From the NCBI GenBank assembly GCA_023426365.1, contig JAFAAW010000083.1:6911-70910 (forward strand): a stretch of 64,000 bases of DNA. The letters run 5' to 3'. Numbering within the stretch: the first letter of the stretch is position 1; each line of letters starts with the position of its first letter. Positions 62,977-64,000 of this stretch are shown here, in pieces. Source of the stretch: Pseudomonadota bacterium (GTDB lineage: Bacteria > Pseudomonadota > Alphaproteobacteria > Rhodospirillales > Magnetospirillaceae). The translations under genes and the position numbers were made by a program. The notes under the pieces were generated by a model. It saw nothing but the letters and a program-made list of their open reading frames with translations. It was not told where the DNA came from and ran no database searches.

Positions 62977-63975
62977 ATGGCGGCCGATCTTCGCGACAAG
63001 GCGGTGGTGATTACCGGCGCGTCATCGGGCATCGGACGGGCGGCGGCCCAGGCCTTCGCCCGCGCCGGCGCCCGGCTGGTGCTGGCGGCGCGCAGCGAGG
63101 CGGCGCTGGCGGTGGCGGCGCGGGAATGCGCCGAGGCCGGGGGCGAGGCCGTACCGGCGCCCTGCGACGTCACCGACGCCGAGCAGGTGCTGCACGTGGC
63201 GGAAACCGCCCGCCAGCGCTTCGGCCGCATCGACATCTGGATCAATGACGCCGGCGTTCACCTGCTGGGCCGCATGGACGAAGTGCCGCTGGAGGATTTC
63301 CGCCAGGTGATCGACGTCAACCTGATGGGCACCGTGCACGGCTGCCGCGCCGCATTGCCGGTGTTCCGGGCGCAGAATGCCGGCGTGCTGATCAATATCG
63401 GCTCCATGGCCGGCACCGTGGGCCAGCCGTATGCCAGCGCCTATGTGGCCAGCAAATGGGCGGTGCGCGGCCTGTCGGAAGCCTTGCGCATGGAACTGAT
63501 CGACCAGCCCCACATCCATGTCTGCACAATCCTACCGCCCAGCATCGACACGCCCCTGTTCCAGCATGCCGGCAATTACGCCGGCCGCGCGGTGCAACCC
63601 ATGCCGCCGGTCTACAGCCCCGAGCAGGTGGCCGACACTATCGTGGCGGTGGCTCGCCGCCCGGTGCGCGAGGCGTTCATCGGCATGGGCCGTCTGGCGG
63701 CCGCCGCCCATGCCATCGCACCCGCCGCTACCGAACGGCTGATGTCGCGGGCCGCCAGCCGCCGCCATTTCCAGCACCGGCCCAGTGGCCCGTCACAGGG
63801 CAATCTGTATACGCCGCAGGCCGATTCCGTCCATGGCGGCTGGGGCAGCCAGCCCGTCAGCCACAAAGGCCGCAACGCCGCCCTGGTGGCCGCCGGCATC
63901 GCGGTGGCGGTGCCGTTGGGCGTCTTCGCCTGGCGGCGGCTGCGCGCACGGCCGACTACCGCGGAATACGTCTAG
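62977..63975 (+). CDS. SDR-family oxidoreductase with C-terminal membrane segment
   Basis: Short-chain dehydrogenase of 332 aa. The NAD(P) site is VVITGASSGIGRAAA, with IDIWINDAGVHLLG (NAG motif changed to NDAG), Ser in INIGSMAGTVG and the catalytic YVASK. The SDR core is about 250 residues; a long tail ends with a hydrophobic helix NAALVAAGIAVAVPLGVFAW followed by RRLRAR, a likely tail anchor. GGAGGAG lies 8 bp before the ATG at 62977. Substrate unknown; similar tailed SDRs are common in proteobacteria. Confidence 0.9.
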   Translation: MAADLRDKAVVITGASSGIGRAAAQAFARAGARLVLAARSEAALAVAARECAEAGGEAVPAPCDVTDAEQVLHVAETARQRFGRIDIWINDAGVHLLGRMDEVPLEDFRQVIDVNLMGTVHGCRAALPVFRAQNAGVLINIGSMAGTVGQPYASAYVASKWAVRGLSEALRMELIDQPHIHVCTILPPSIDTPLFQHAGNYAGRAVQPMPPVYSPEQVADTIVAVARRPVREAFIGMGRLAAAAHAIAPAATERLMSRAASRRHFQHRPSGPSQGNLYTPQADSVHGGWGSQPVSHKGRNAALVAAGIAVAVPLGVFAWRRLRARPTTAEYV

Positions 63976-64000
63976 ACCATCCAGCGTCAAGTATGACGCT

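Overview
The window is GC-rich alphaproteobacterial chromosome. The best fit is a member of the Rhodospirillales close to Magnetospirillum/Phaeospirillum. This assignment is inferred from gene content and order: ChvI-ChvG followed by a short HprK, RapZ, a Man-type EIIA and HPr; a TIGR02300 (FYDLN acid) protein; ObgE-ProB-ProA-NadD-RsfS-RlmH; a GTP-type PEP carboxykinase; and a pyrophosphate-type phosphofructokinase. Nearly all genes are chromosomal housekeeping genes. No phage, transposase, CRISPR array or rRNA gene was seen.

Layout. 1-5.7 kb (minus strand): one compact operon encoding a GAF/PP2C/HATPase partner-switching regulator, a STAS protein, an MlaE-MlaF-MlaD lipid ABC transporter, a PqiC-like lipoprotein and the start of an RNA methyltransferase. 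5.7-8.3 kb: a chemoreceptor preceded by a PhnD-like periplasmic binding protein. 8.5-13.0 kb: rpsA, cmk, aroA and a zinc-ribbon acidic protein. 13.1-18.4 kb: two identical tRNA-Ala(GGC) genes, each with its own promoter and terminator. They bracket a 5-kb module holding a secreted beta-barrel-like protein with two tandem Hint domains, an OmpR-type response regulator and a 7TMR-DISM histidine kinase. 18.5-23.4 kb: a GAF histidine kinase, a uracil-DNA-glycosylase-family protein, a bestrophin, an orphan protein, rlmH, rsfS and nadD. 23.5-30.1 kb: proA, proB, obgE, rpmA, rplU and ahcY. 30.3-38.2 kb: a diguanylate cyclase, a cupin, the regulatory PTS (EI, HPr, EIIA, HprK), RapZ and ChvG/ChvI. 38.3-41.2 kb: a cobalamin riboswitch and cbiMNQO cobalt uptake. 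41.5-45 kb: a PCuAC copper chaperone, a HugZ-like protein and pckG. 45-48.8 kb: two divergent cation/proton antiporters. 48.9-56.7 kb: PPi-dependent phosphofructokinase, then a lipid A/Kdo operon (msbA, DUF374 acyltransferase, waaA, lpxK, lpxL-like). 56.9-64 kb: a small cytochrome c, trpBA, accD, folC, an exonuclease/endonuclease-family protein and an SDR.

The most unusual locus is the module between the duplicated tRNA-Ala genes. The secreted protein carries a 154-residue Hint unit in tandem, and the second copy has lost its N-terminal catalytic Cys. The shared promoter region between it and the response regulator holds three ATTYGA direct repeats at exact 11-bp spacing, the geometry of an OmpR/PhoB-type operator. 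The duplicated tRNA plus promoter, a 17-bp duplication at the 5' end of the second tRNA and an orphan terminator-like hairpin suggest rearrangement or insertion at a tRNA gene. Second in interest is the partner-switching/Mla operon, which could place lipid transport under phosphorylation control. A dispersed palindromic repeat built from CGGATGGACACGG-like units occurs three times, and in one place it appears to supply coding sequence for a lipoprotein signal peptide.
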